A stretch of DNA of 64,000 nucleotides from positions 2,963,501 to 3,027,500 of the forward strand of contig NZ_UGNV01000001.1 of the NCBI RefSeq assembly GCF_900452395.1. The letters are read 5' to 3'. This document shows, piece after piece, positions 42,479 to 51,459 of this stretch. The stretch is from Legionella beliardensis. Lineage in GTDB: Bacteria > Pseudomonadota > Gammaproteobacteria > Legionellales > Legionellaceae. How positions within the stretch are numbered: the stretch's first letter is position 1; every line of letters begins with the position of its first letter. The translations under genes were made by a program, and so were the position numbers. The notes beneath the pieces were generated by a model. That model was not told the origin of the DNA, ran no database searches, and saw only the letters and a program-made list of their open reading frames with translations.

Positions 42479-43685
42479 ATCATTACAAAGAACGCTTTTA
42501 TTTAGTCAGTTTCTGATGCTTCTTGCTTTAGAAATGAGCAACCCTTTTTTACCTTTATTTATTGCTAGTCATGGGTTTTCTGGCCATACAGCTATATTGT
42601 ACAGCGCCTTAGCATTTATCCTACCTATGATTACTAATATTATCATGGCCCCATTATGGGGAATGGCAGCTGACCGCTTTGGCTATAAACCAATGCTGAT
42701 GCGGGCTGCTTGGACATTAGTTCTTACCCAAGGATTAATGATGATGGCTAATGATATTACCGCTGTTTTAATCATTAGGGTTATTCAGGGTGGGTTTGCT
42801 GGATTTATTGCGGCCATGCAAATGTATGTATTATCAATGGATTTAAATGACAATAAGGCAGAGCAATTAGCAAGCTTGCAATTTAGTAAAGCACTAGCTA
42901 CAAGTACGGCAGGCATAACAGGCGGGGCTTTATTAGGTTGCCTTAACTTTGCCGGTTTATTTTTTATTGCTATGGCGTTATGCTTAATTGCTACATTAAT
43001 TTTGCAAAAAAAATTACCTGCTACTAAGAAGCCAGCGACTCAAAGCAAGAAAAAGCCTTTAACTGCCAATTCCTTTTTTCACCTAAGCGGCCTAGGTTTA
43101 TTAATTATATTAACTCAATGTATAAAATTTTTGCCTGAGCCAATTTTTGTACTTTCTGTTAATAGTTTTATGACTGATAATGCTATCTTAATTGGATTAC
43201 TTTATTCAATGCCAGCTATCGGGCTCTTTCTAAGCTCTAATTATTGTGGTAAACAATTCGACAGGTGCCGTAAAGAGCCCGCTCAAATTAAATCTTATTT
43301 ATTCTTTTATAGCTTTCTAGGCTGTTTAATGATGCTTGGCCATGCCTTTTTTACAACACATTTTATAGTGCTAGCAAGCATTCGTTTGCTTTGGGGCATT
43401 GTTCTAGCAGCATTATTGCCTGCTTTATTTTGCTTAATAAGTGATCGCTATCATCATCAAGGCCTAGCGATAGGGTGGGCTAATGCGTTTGCTAAGATTG
43501 GTAATCTTATAGGCATTATCCTTGGAGGATGGTTAGGAAGTTATCTTTCTATACAGAGTTTATTTTGCTGTCTTGCCTGCATTTATGCGGTAATCGCTTT
43601 AATATGCCTATGCGGTAATTTTTTTACTGGAAAAAATAGCGAGAATTTAAGAAAAACCTTAAAACCGAGGCAAGCATGTGCTTAA
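42471..43685 (+). CDS. lbtB: MFS transporter, probable siderophore exporter (LbtB-like)
   Basis: 404 residues from ATG 42471 (a TTG precedes it by one codon). About 12 membrane helices with the MFS loop GMAADRFGYKPML (between helices 2 and 3). In L. pneumophila LbtB exports legiobactin; the direct overlap with the synthetase gene and shared Fur promoter support that here. The polar tail GKNSENLRKTLKPRQAC is cytoplasmic. A repeat region follows. Confidence 0.82.
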   Translation: MSKSLQRTLLFSQFLMLLALEMSNPFLPLFIASHGFSGHTAILYSALAFILPMITNIIMAPLWGMAADRFGYKPMLMRAAWTLVLTQGLMMMANDITAVLIIRVIQGGFAGFIAAMQMYVLSMDLNDNKAEQLASLQFSKALATSTAGITGGALLGCLNFAGLFFIAMALCLIATLILQKKLPATKKPATQSKKKPLTANSFFHLSGLGLLIILTQCIKFLPEPIFVLSVNSFMTDNAILIGLLYSMPAIGLFLSSNYCGKQFDRCRKEPAQIKSYLFFYSFLGCLMMLGHAFFTTHFIVLASIRLLWGIVLAALLPALFCLISDRYHHQGLAIGWANAFAKIGNLIGIILGGWLGSYLSIQSLFCCLACIYAVIALICLCGNFFTGKNSENLRKTLKPRQACA

Positions 43686-43767
43686 TAAGGAATTTTAGAT
43701 AAACTGCATGATTGATATTAAAAAATATATTTTAATGAAGAAATCGCAGTTTTCGTAAGCCCTAATT

Positions 43768-43853
43768 TGTCTTTCTGCGCAGGCGGAGATCCATGCTCAG
43801 CATTAGCATTATGCCAGTGTTAGGCATGGATTCCCGTCTACACGGGAATGACA
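43768..43853. repeat. 87-base cruciform repeat, copy A
   Basis: Outer halves mirror each other (TGTC...GCGCAGGCGGAGATCCATGC, then GCATGGATTCCCGTCTACAC through to AATGACA), giving two internal stem-loops plus a small central one. It belongs to the very widespread CATTCCCG...CGGGAATCC class of repeats. Slightly decayed at its left end compared with copy B. Confidence 0.75.
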
Positions 43854-43912
43854 GTATTTGTTGAGCAACTAATAGTTAGAATTAAATAGAATTAGCTTAA
43901 ATAAAACCAGCT

Positions 43913-43999
43913 TGTCATCTCCGCGCAGGCGGAGATCCATGCTCAACATTAGCATTATGCCGATGTTAGGTATGGATTCCCGTCTACACAGGAATGACA
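43913..43999. repeat. 87-base cruciform repeat, copy B
   Basis: Direct copy of the element at 43768 with the left end intact (TGTCATCTCCGCGCAGGCGG) and a few substitutions. The two copies are about 59 bases apart and in the same orientation. Confidence 0.75.
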
Positions 44000-44049
44000 G
44001 TATTTAATGGTTATTGAGTAAATAATAATTATCTTTAAATAAATTAATT

Positions 44050-45222
44050 ATGAATAAACGTTCTTATGTCATTATCCTGTTAGCTTGGACATTAGGTAAT
44101 TTTAGTATTAACTTAATTACGCCTGCTTTGCCTAAATTAGCAGCTGATTTTCATGTTAGTGCACGCATAGCTCAACTTACTATTAGTATTTTTTTGTTAG
44201 GTAAAGCACTAAGTATCATTCCCTGGGGTAATATTTCTGAATACATAGGAAGAAAGCCTGTTTTTATCTTAGGCTTGTTGATTTATTCTCTAGCCAATCT
44301 ATTTACAGCGCTAAGTAGTACAATTTATTTATTCTTAATGGGGCGCTTTTTACAAGGAATAGGTGTAGGGGCCACCGTGCTTATCGGTAGAGCAATGATT
44401 AATGATAGCCAAAACGAGCAGCAGGCAACAAAACAATTTGCTTTTTTCTTTTCATTAAGCGGCCTATTTATTTGTTTTCTACCTTTACTTGGTAGTTTTA
44501 TTAATACTTATTATAATTGGACTGTTGCTTTTTTCGCCATGGCGGGCTATAGCTTCCTATTATTTCTTTGTTGCCATGGTATTACTGAAACTAAACCTAA
44601 GGCACACTATCAAAGTAATTTGTTAGACAGCATGTTACTTGTTTTTAAAAATAGACTTTTCGTAAGTTACCTTTTAATTTCTTCACTAATGATGGCGGGA
44701 GAATCAGCATTTAACACCAGTGCGCCCTTTATTTTAATTAAAAATGCTCATTACAGTATTACCGCGTTTGGCCACATAAAAACGCTCATGTCTATTTTAT
44801 ACGTGGTAGGCACCTTAATTTGCGGCGTCATGGTAAAATATTGGCGTAGTGATTTTCTTGTCAGTATAGGTATTCGCTTTTTTATAACGACTGCCTGCCT
44901 GATGTGGATTCTTTATTATTTTAACGCCACTGTCGAACTGGCTTTTATTTTTCCAATGATGGTTTATTATTTTGGTACAGGCTTCATAGTTGCCTCAGCG
45001 ACAGCGGCCTCAGTTCGTCCCTTTCCTAAGCAAATGGCTATTGCCTTAGCTTTCTCACTCTTCTGCCAATTTAATATCTCTGCTTTATTTAGTTTGTTAA
45101 GCAGTTTATTGGCAATTGAACACATAAAGCCGTTTATGATTTTACTGTCAAGCATCAGCTTTTTAACTTTATTAGTTTGGCATTATCGGCCTATACAATT
45201 ACAAACTGCTACAAGTACTTAG
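44050..45222 (+). CDS. MFS transporter, Bcr/CflA drug-efflux-like (DHA1)
   Basis: 390 residues, 12 membrane helices. The DHA1 loop PWGNISEYIGRKPVF and GRFLQGIGVGATVLIGRAMI (motif C region) point to the Bcr/CflA group. In L. pneumophila a second MFS protein, LbtC, imports legiobactin beside LbtA and LbtB; this gene's position 3' of the siderophore pair makes that role possible, but it has no Fur box of its own and a repeat insertion separates it. No clear SD before the ATG. Confidence 0.7.
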   Translation: MNKRSYVIILLAWTLGNFSINLITPALPKLAADFHVSARIAQLTISIFLLGKALSIIPWGNISEYIGRKPVFILGLLIYSLANLFTALSSTIYLFLMGRFLQGIGVGATVLIGRAMINDSQNEQQATKQFAFFFSLSGLFICFLPLLGSFINTYYNWTVAFFAMAGYSFLLFLCCHGITETKPKAHYQSNLLDSMLLVFKNRLFVSYLLISSLMMAGESAFNTSAPFILIKNAHYSITAFGHIKTLMSILYVVGTLICGVMVKYWRSDFLVSIGIRFFITTACLMWILYYFNATVELAFIFPMMVYYFGTGFIVASATAASVRPFPKQMAIALAFSLFCQFNISALFSLLSSLLAIEHIKPFMILLSSISFLTLLVWHYRPIQLQTATST

Positions 45223-45338
45223 TTCAATAAGGTGACAGCTTCGATAGTATTGTATACACTTAAATGATTTCTACCGAGTATTGCTTAATACATACGCTAG
45301 ATAAAGCATTCAAGCTCGCCTTACGCAATTTAAAATAC

Positions 45339-45358
45339 ATAATAACTATCGTTATTAT
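45339..45358. promoter_or_regulatory. Palindrome upstream of the phosphatidyltransferase-hda pair
   Basis: Perfect 8-base arms ATAATAAC and GTTATTAT with a TATC centre, 36 bases before the ATG at 45394. Placement and size suggest a repressor site; the factor is unknown and it is not a canonical Fur box. Confidence 0.4.
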
Positions 45359-45393
45359 ATGAGGTGAAATGTTAAATAAATGTACCCAGAAAC

Positions 45394-45948
45394 ATGATGC
45401 TAAAATATATACCTAATGCACTTACCATTTTTCGCCTACTATTAATAGTACCCTTTTTAACGTTTCTCTATACTCACGATTACGCCATTGCCTTTTATTT
45501 ATATATAATTGCTGGTGTTACTGATAATTTAGATGGTTGGCTAGCTAGGCATTATAATTGGCAAAGCCTTTTAGGCTCATTTATGGATCCTTTAGCGGAT
45601 AAACTGTTAATTGCCAGCAGTTTTATTTCACTCGCTTTAATTGGCTCGTTGCCTTGGTGGCTAGTTCTTTTAGTCTTTTTTCGAGATTTAACTATTTCTT
45701 TTGGTGTGATAGCGTGGTATTTGTTTATGCCCAAAAAAATTTATTTTCAACCGACTATTCTAAGTAAATTTAATACAATGTTACAACTGATGGTAGTTAC
45801 GCTGTGTTTGTTTGAATTAGCCTTTCTTAAATTTATACCCACCTATATTTTTGATGGCTTAATTATTTTAACTGCAGTCACCACGGCGATAACTTACTTT
45901 GATTACGTTTGGACATGGGGCAGAAAAGCATACTCAATATGCAAATAA
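45394..45948 (+). CDS. CDP-alcohol phosphatidyltransferase (PgsA-like)
   Basis: 184 residues, six membrane segments. The catalytic CDP-OH signature DG-AR-8-G-D-D is seen in DNLDGWLARHYNWQSLLGSF followed by MDPLADK (about residues 43-70). The best guess is phosphatidylglycerophosphate synthase or a close relative making anionic phospholipid. Overlaps hda by ten bases, which suggests coupled translation. Whether this is the main PgsA cannot be told. Confidence 0.88.
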   Translation: MMLKYIPNALTIFRLLLIVPFLTFLYTHDYAIAFYLYIIAGVTDNLDGWLARHYNWQSLLGSFMDPLADKLLIASSFISLALIGSLPWWLVLLVFFRDLTISFGVIAWYLFMPKKIYFQPTILSKFNTMLQLMVVTLCLFELAFLKFIPTYIFDGLIILTAVTTAITYFDYVWTWGRKAYSICK

Positions 45949-46628
45949 ACTCTCAATTAGCGCTTGCTATTCAATTAAATCACCAAGCAACCCTCAATAA
46001 TTTTTGCTGGGATAATAACTTATTTTTACAACAGCAAATCAATTATCTTCTACAAGATAATGGCGAGCGCTTCCTTTATCTATGGGGTGAGAGTGGTTGT
46101 GGAAAATCACACCTTCTACAAGCGTGTTGTCATGCCATTAAGCATGATTCGGTTTACCTTCCTTTAAATTTATTAAAAGAGTGGGGGCCAAATAGCATTG
46201 AAGGCATGGAAGAACAAAATTTAATTGCGCTTGATGATATCGATGCGGTAATCGCTGATAGAGCCTGGGAGGAAGCTATTTTTCATCTATATAATCGCAT
46301 CCGTGAAAATGGTAAAACCATTCTCATTGCTGGAAGACAAACACCGACAGCCCTAGGTATTCAATTACCTGATCTACGCTCTCGTCTTGGTTGGGGCTTA
46401 GTTATTCAAATTCATGAATTAACTGACGAGTTAAAAATAACAGCGTTAAAACAACATGCCCAACAACGAGGAATCCATTTATCTGATAGCGTTGCCCTTT
46501 TCTTGATAAACCGCTGTACCCGTAATATGCATTCTCTTTATAAAATATTGGATCAACTTGATGAAGCATCCCTTGCTGCTCAGCGAAAAATTACTGTTCC
46601 TTTTGTTAAATCAGTATTAGAGCTTTAG
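45939..46628 (+). CDS. hda: DnaA regulatory inactivator Hda
   Basis: 229 residues from ATG 45939; the longer frame starts inside the upstream gene. The N-terminal QLALAIQL near the start resembles the beta-clamp-binding peptide of Hda. AAA+ domain with Walker A GESGCGKSHL, Walker B LIALDDID and sensor regions. With ATP-bound DnaA and the sliding clamp it triggers DnaA-ATP hydrolysis, limiting re-initiation. Similar to the DnaA AAA+ domain but lacking DnaA's DNA-binding domain. Confidence 0.92.
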   Translation: MQINSQLALAIQLNHQATLNNFCWDNNLFLQQQINYLLQDNGERFLYLWGESGCGKSHLLQACCHAIKHDSVYLPLNLLKEWGPNSIEGMEEQNLIALDDIDAVIADRAWEEAIFHLYNRIRENGKTILIAGRQTPTALGIQLPDLRSRLGWGLVIQIHELTDELKITALKQHAQQRGIHLSDSVALFLINRCTRNMHSLYKILDQLDEASLAAQRKITVPFVKSVLEL

Positions 46629-46642
46629 CTATTATTTAAATG

Positions 46643-48064
46643 TTAGATACTAACTGCAATATCATCACTAGCTGGCACTTTTTGACTTATCTTTAAACTT
46701 TGAGATTTACATCCAGTGGCTGATAAATTATTTAAATTAAAGAATCCGTAACGCTCAACGCCTGATCGGCCACCTTGCACTTGCTCATCCTGTTGCGTAC
46801 CTTGCAGGTTAAATTCATGGGTATCTTGTTTTTTAACAGTTAAATCTTCATAAGAGTCTGGGCTGAAATGAAATATTTCAGGGGAATCCAAAGGACTTTC
46901 TAGCGCAGTGATATAAGAATCATCATCAGACAAGCTAGATGTATTTGTAGCATTTGGCAAAGATTCTCTATCTGTACGCTGGTCAAGTTGAGCTTGCAAC
47001 TCCTGGCATTGAGTCCTCAGTTCAGTAAGCTCTTGTTGGATTTTCTGTTTTTCTACCAACTCTCCTCGCCTAGCTAAAAGCATTTGTTCAATACTGTTTA
47101 ATTTTTCATTCTCTTTTTTAATTGCCTCATCATCGCAAAGCTCATCAATTTTTTCTTTATCTAAACCAAACCATTTACCAACTAAGTTCTCAACGCCCGG
47201 GCGCTCTACAAACCAATAAACGCTGAAAGCCATAATACCCACAAACACGCTAGCAGCGATAATAGGCCAAAAAGTAGGAACAACAGAGGCACCTATTAAA
47301 CCTGCTATGGCTAAAGCCACTGTTTGCCCTGCAAAAAAGCCACCACTAAAAAAGATAGAGCCGGTAATGCCCGCTGCAATTACTTTAGCCGCTTTAAGAA
47401 ATAGGTTATTTTGCGAAGCTTTAAGTTTTTGCCGCTCACCATTTAAATCTTGATACATTTTTTGTAATAGTTGCAGCAGACTGATTTCTTCATCAAGTTC
47501 AGCAAGATTTGTTTTCTGCAGCACATCATTTCGTAGGGTTTTAGTAATTGATTTTATGTACTCAGTTTTTTGAAGATAAGCGTCAACTAATTTAGGGGCA
47601 CTTTTATAATTGACACCAAGGTTTTTTGAAACTTCTAATAAATCAAAGGCATAGAAAACTGCTACCGAAATTAAAGAAAAAGCGACACCAATGGCAAAGG
47701 TCGCTATAGCAGGCAAAGACGTCGCACCTAATATAGCAGTAACACCATCAAACCCCTCACAACCAAAGAAAATAGTACCCGCAATAGCTAATAAAATAAA
47801 TTTTGCTTTTGCAGTCCACGGCGTCTTTTTCTTCGAGTCGTCATCTTTCTTCGCGCCCAATTCCTTATCTAGATCTTTAAGAATTGCAACATAGAGAGAT
47901 TCTAATAAAAATCGCTGCTTTGCGTCTACTTGACGCTCTCTAGCAAGCCATTCTAACAAGTCACTGCTTGCTACTTTGCCATCTTTAATTGTAGGAAAAT
48001 CACCTAAATTTAATTGCTCTAAATAGTTTTGAGTAACTTTACTTAGCTCAATTGCGCCTTTCAT
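46643..48064 (-). CDS. Two-hairpin membrane and coiled-coil protein of unknown function
   Basis: 473 residues. Order: soluble helical N-terminus (1-85); glycine-rich membrane hairpin (about 88-142); helical linker (165-225); second hairpin (226-286); charged coiled coil (318-362); polar Ser/Asp/Gln tail. The hairpins are alike (AGTIFFGCEGFDG versus TGSIFFSGGFFAG), suggesting internal duplication. The GTI..G..GF.G motif is shared with the protein at 3-941. No signal peptide, no enzyme motif. Located just after hda, convergent with it. Candidate effector by architecture only. Confidence 0.75.
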   Translation of the reverse strand: MKGAIELSKVTQNYLEQLNLGDFPTIKDGKVASSDLLEWLARERQVDAKQRFLLESLYVAILKDLDKELGAKKDDDSKKKTPWTAKAKFILLAIAGTIFFGCEGFDGVTAILGATSLPAIATFAIGVAFSLISVAVFYAFDLLEVSKNLGVNYKSAPKLVDAYLQKTEYIKSITKTLRNDVLQKTNLAELDEEISLLQLLQKMYQDLNGERQKLKASQNNLFLKAAKVIAAGITGSIFFSGGFFAGQTVALAIAGLIGASVVPTFWPIIAASVFVGIMAFSVYWFVERPGVENLVGKWFGLDKEKIDELCDDEAIKKENEKLNSIEQMLLARRGELVEKQKIQQELTELRTQCQELQAQLDQRTDRESLPNATNTSSLSDDDSYITALESPLDSPEIFHFSPDSYEDLTVKKQDTHEFNLQGTQQDEQVQGGRSGVERYGFFNLNNLSATGCKSQSLKISQKVPASDDIAVSI

Positions 48065-48315
48065 AAAACACCTCTAAACTCAGAGCTAATCTAGCCCATG
48101 ATTTGTCATATATGGGCTTATGTTAATGTTCTTTCCTTAACTAAACATTAAGAATAAAGTTAAATTTTGTACTCTTTAAGTAAAGAATGTGTTAATTTAA
48201 TTTAAAATTAGCCTTATTTTTTAAGGCAATAGGATAGTACTGCTGCCGAGGTATGGATATATAATACCTAGCAGAAATAAGTACTTTCTTTTGCAGGTTT
48301 GTTAACTTATTGACT

Positions 48316-49782
48316 TCAAATGGCAGTAGATAACGTTAAGACAGGCGCTTCATGCATATATTGATTTAACTTCGATGCTACCAGCCACATAATGCCACCA
48401 ATTACCAAGGTGATTACACCAATATACGCAAATGCATCTGTATAAATTAACAATGACTCTATGCCTGGCTTAACATTTTCTGGTAAAGCGGTCATGGAAG
48501 CGACCGTTGCCCCTAAAAAACCGGCTATAGAAGATGTTAAAAACCACATGCCCATCACAAAGCCAACAATATGCGCAGGAACAAGTTCAGCAACCATAGC
48601 AACCCCTAAAGCTGATACCAATAACTCGCCTGTACTTTGTAAGAGATAGCTACCAACTAGCCACCAAGATGAAACGATACCAGAACCATCGTGTAAAAAG
48701 CGTGCAAAAAATAATAAGCTAAAACTTAATCCACAACAGATCATACCAGCAGCAAATTTATGCGGGATAGGAAAAGCAAAACCACGCTGATTGAGTTTAT
48801 TGTACAGCAAAGCCAAAAGAGGACTCATTACAATAATCCAAATTGGGTTTAAGGCTTGAAAGCTTTGCGGGTCTAGAGTAATTCCTAGTAATGTGGGTGT
48901 GACATTATTAACAGCAAAGAGGGTTAATGAAGTCGGCATCTGCTGATAAAGCGTAAAAAAGACAATGGCCTCGAGCATTAACACAAATGCAACTAACATG
49001 CGCATACAGGACTGTTTGCCTTCACGATACATATAAAAGAAATAAACAGCAGTAACAAATGCCGTCACTAGCCAAACAAGTTGTTTAGCAAGCATTACAT
49101 GCTGCAATAGATAGGCAGATGCATAAGTTACCAATAAAATTCCGCCGATTATTAAAGCCCACTGCCAAATACGAATAGTTGCTAAATCAGCTGGCGTATT
49201 AATATCTTTAACATGTTGCCGTTGGAAAATATAATTCACTATCCCTAAAATTAAGCCGATAAAACTTAGAAAATAAGCATAAGAATAACCATAATGACTA
49301 GCAACGGCAGGTCCTATAAACAAAGCAAACGTTGAGCCTAAGTTAATAGCCATGTAATACAGGGTAAATGCACTATGTAAGCGCGGATCATTCTCTTCGT
49401 AACATTTTGATAATAAACTCGAAGGGTTTGCTTTGAATAAACCATTACCTACACAAACAAGACCTAACGCTAAAAATACCTGCTGAGAATTGGCAAAAGC
49501 TAGCGCTAAGTAGCCTAAAGACAGAACAATTAAGCCTAAAACAATCGTACGTTTGGTACCTAAGACCTTATCACCTAAGTAACCACCAAAAGCAATCATG
49601 CCATAAACTAAAGCAGAAAAAGCACCGAAGGTGTAATAGGCTTGCGTATCATTAAATCCTAAGGTACGAATAAAATATAAAGTAAAAATACCTTGGACCG
49701 TATAAAAACCAAACCGCTCCCAAACTTCTAGCATAAAAATCATACTAAAAGCGCGTGGTTGATCAGAAAACAATCGTCGCAT
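48316..49782 (-). CDS. POT/PTR-family proton-coupled di/tripeptide transporter
   Basis: 488 residues, 14 membrane helices. N-terminal ExxERF motif seen as EVWERFGFYTVQG; further PTR signature FTLYYMAINLGS. Imports di- and tripeptides with protons, fitting an amino-acid-feeding lifestyle (compare the amino-acid permease at 3465 and pepN at 54110). Near to E. coli DtpA/DtpD type; substrate range unknown. Flanked by the two-hairpin proteins at 46643 and 49899. Confidence 0.92.
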   Translation of the reverse strand: MRRLFSDQPRAFSMIFMLEVWERFGFYTVQGIFTLYFIRTLGFNDTQAYYTFGAFSALVYGMIAFGGYLGDKVLGTKRTIVLGLIVLSLGYLALAFANSQQVFLALGLVCVGNGLFKANPSSLLSKCYEENDPRLHSAFTLYYMAINLGSTFALFIGPAVASHYGYSYAYFLSFIGLILGIVNYIFQRQHVKDINTPADLATIRIWQWALIIGGILLVTYASAYLLQHVMLAKQLVWLVTAFVTAVYFFYMYREGKQSCMRMLVAFVLMLEAIVFFTLYQQMPTSLTLFAVNNVTPTLLGITLDPQSFQALNPIWIIVMSPLLALLYNKLNQRGFAFPIPHKFAAGMICCGLSFSLLFFARFLHDGSGIVSSWWLVGSYLLQSTGELLVSALGVAMVAELVPAHIVGFVMGMWFLTSSIAGFLGATVASMTALPENVKPGIESLLIYTDAFAYIGVITLVIGGIMWLVASKLNQYMHEAPVLTLSTAI

Positions 49783-49852
49783 ATCTACTCTTTGCTAGTC
49801 CTTATCAAATTAACCTATATTACTTTAAAGTAGATTGCAACTAACGTAAATT

Positions 49853-49890
49853 CGACGCAAATATTATACGAACGTTTATAGCGTTAAAAG
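49853..49890 (+). repeat. Dispersed palindromic repeat, copy 4
   Basis: CGACGCAAATATTATACGAA then CGTTTATAGCGTTAAAAGAA: matches the copy at 7103 in arm, TATRCGAACGTTT core and tail, with more substitutions. It sits just after the end of the minus-strand gene at 49899, where it could act as a weak terminator. Confidence 0.6.
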
Positions 49891-49898
49891 AATATTAA

Positions 49899-51197
49899 TT
49901 AGGTGCGTTTAGGATGTATTATCTCCCCGTCTCCGTCCCTCTCTTCATCTTCAATAAGAGGCGCTGGCTCTTTCTTCGGTGCCTCTCTTTTACGATAAAG
50001 AGAAGGAATATCTGTGGACGTACTTAACTCATCCTCTGCAGACAACTGATTATGGATTTTGTGCTGTTCAGTTTGTTCTGGTGTAACGCCAAGCGCTAAC
50101 TCCATCAACATTTCTGAATCATCTAATGTAGGTGGTAAGTGATCTAAACGCGGCGCCTTTGTCTCATTAAGTTTTTCCTCTAGTTTGTCTTCATTTTCTG
50201 CATAATCAGTTACAGCTTCAGCCTGCTCTTTATTATCTGTTTGTGTAGAGACTTTAAGGCCCGACTGTTTAGATAAAAAAGAGCCTATAAAACGGCCTAA
50301 TAAATAGGTTCCCCCTGCTGCTGCGCAAGCGATAGAAATAGCAAGGCCTACAGGTGGAAAAAAGATAGCTACAACAAGCCCGCTAAATAGACCTGCGGCG
50401 AGAAAGCTAGCAACGAGCTTATCTAAAATGGCAATGTTGTCGCGCTTAGCCAATTTATACTCATACAGCCCTTTCTTATCATATAGCGCTTGTATAGACT
50501 GATAGCGACTATCATAAGATTGTTTTAATGCTTCAATCGCTTTAAGTAATTTTACCTTTTCATCATCCTCTGTGGCATGCTTTAAATCTTCTCTCAGCTG
50601 ATGCGCCTGGCTTCGTAATTGATTTAAATCTTCCATTTCTTCATCTATTTGCTTTGTTATATTTTTTAATTCTTTTTTAATTTGGTAACGCTGATATAAA
50701 AGACGTCCCAATGTAAAGAGGGAACTACCTAAAACAACGCCAGATGCTGCTAATATCATAAACGGCGCTATAGGAGGTAGGGCAATCGCAAGAGCAGTTA
50801 AAGCTAATAACGTGGTCGCATAAACCCATTGCCCGGTTTTTGACAAAGTAAACGGAACTTTTTGACCAAGCAGAGCAGCTGTTAAAAAAATGGCTGGAAT
50901 CCGAATAAAGTTAACAATAGCTAAACCTAGCCTAATCCAATGAAATGAAGCCTCGGCTGTATGAGCAGCGCGCGATATATTTTCTTTAAGCTGGATTAAC
51001 AGACTTATATTTTCTCCTGATTCATCAAATTTACCTACAAACTCTGCTAATCCTGGTATAAGTTTAAACATTTCCAGGAATTTTGATTTTTTAGTTAAAG
51101 GCGTAGGTGTAAATGTAACAGGCTTAGCAATACGACTTAATTCCACAACGGCTTTTAAATAGTCAACATCCGGCTCTAAAGCTTTATTACTAGACAT
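49899..51197 (-). CDS. Two-hairpin membrane and coiled-coil protein of unknown function
   Basis: 432 residues. A membrane region (about 91-167) contains ALPPIAPFMILAASGVVLGSS; a long charged coiled coil (171-245) follows; then a second membrane hairpin (259-306) with FFPPVGLAISIACAAAGGTYLL. The two PP-centred hairpins resemble each other (TLGRLLYQ / LLGRFIGSF after each), so internal duplication is likely. The tail (325-432) is Glu/Pro rich and ends IEDEERDGDGEIIHPKRT, an acidic stretch of the sort found in Dot/Icm effector tails. Same layout as the 46643 protein. Confidence 0.72.
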   Translation of the reverse strand: MSSNKALEPDVDYLKAVVELSRIAKPVTFTPTPLTKKSKFLEMFKLIPGLAEFVGKFDESGENISLLIQLKENISRAAHTAEASFHWIRLGLAIVNFIRIPAIFLTAALLGQKVPFTLSKTGQWVYATTLLALTALAIALPPIAPFMILAASGVVLGSSLFTLGRLLYQRYQIKKELKNITKQIDEEMEDLNQLRSQAHQLREDLKHATEDDEKVKLLKAIEALKQSYDSRYQSIQALYDKKGLYEYKLAKRDNIAILDKLVASFLAAGLFSGLVVAIFFPPVGLAISIACAAAGGTYLLGRFIGSFLSKQSGLKVSTQTDNKEQAEAVTDYAENEDKLEEKLNETKAPRLDHLPPTLDDSEMLMELALGVTPEQTEQHKIHNQLSAEDELSTSTDIPSLYRKREAPKKEPAPLIEDEERDGDGEIIHPKRT

Positions 51198-51459
51198 AAC
51201 AATATAACACCTTGAATGATTCTATAAAGAATTAGCTGTCAGCTATGGTTAGAGAAAGCTGATACCTATATACCTCCTCATTGAAAAGACAGGTATATAC
51301 TCAATCAGTATAGCTTAGAAATATATAAGTTTTCTGAGTTAGCTTTTCAATTAACTGCAAAAAATTGGTTTAAAATTTAATAAGCAAGATTAGAAGATTT
51401 CGTACTTGCCACTAATAGGGAAGCGAGCTATATTGTGATTTTAATAAAAAAATTTTTTA

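Larger units (their letters stand above)
43686..44049. other. Repeat-bearing gap between lbtB and the second MFS gene
   Basis: 364 bases with no gene; dominated by two cruciform repeats at 43768-43853 and 43913-43999 (listed separately), otherwise AT-rich. Confidence 0.7.

Noticed and set aside
43768-43999. Two-repeat CRISPR array
   Set aside because: Only two copies, each 87 bases and itself palindromic, with one spacer and no cas genes.
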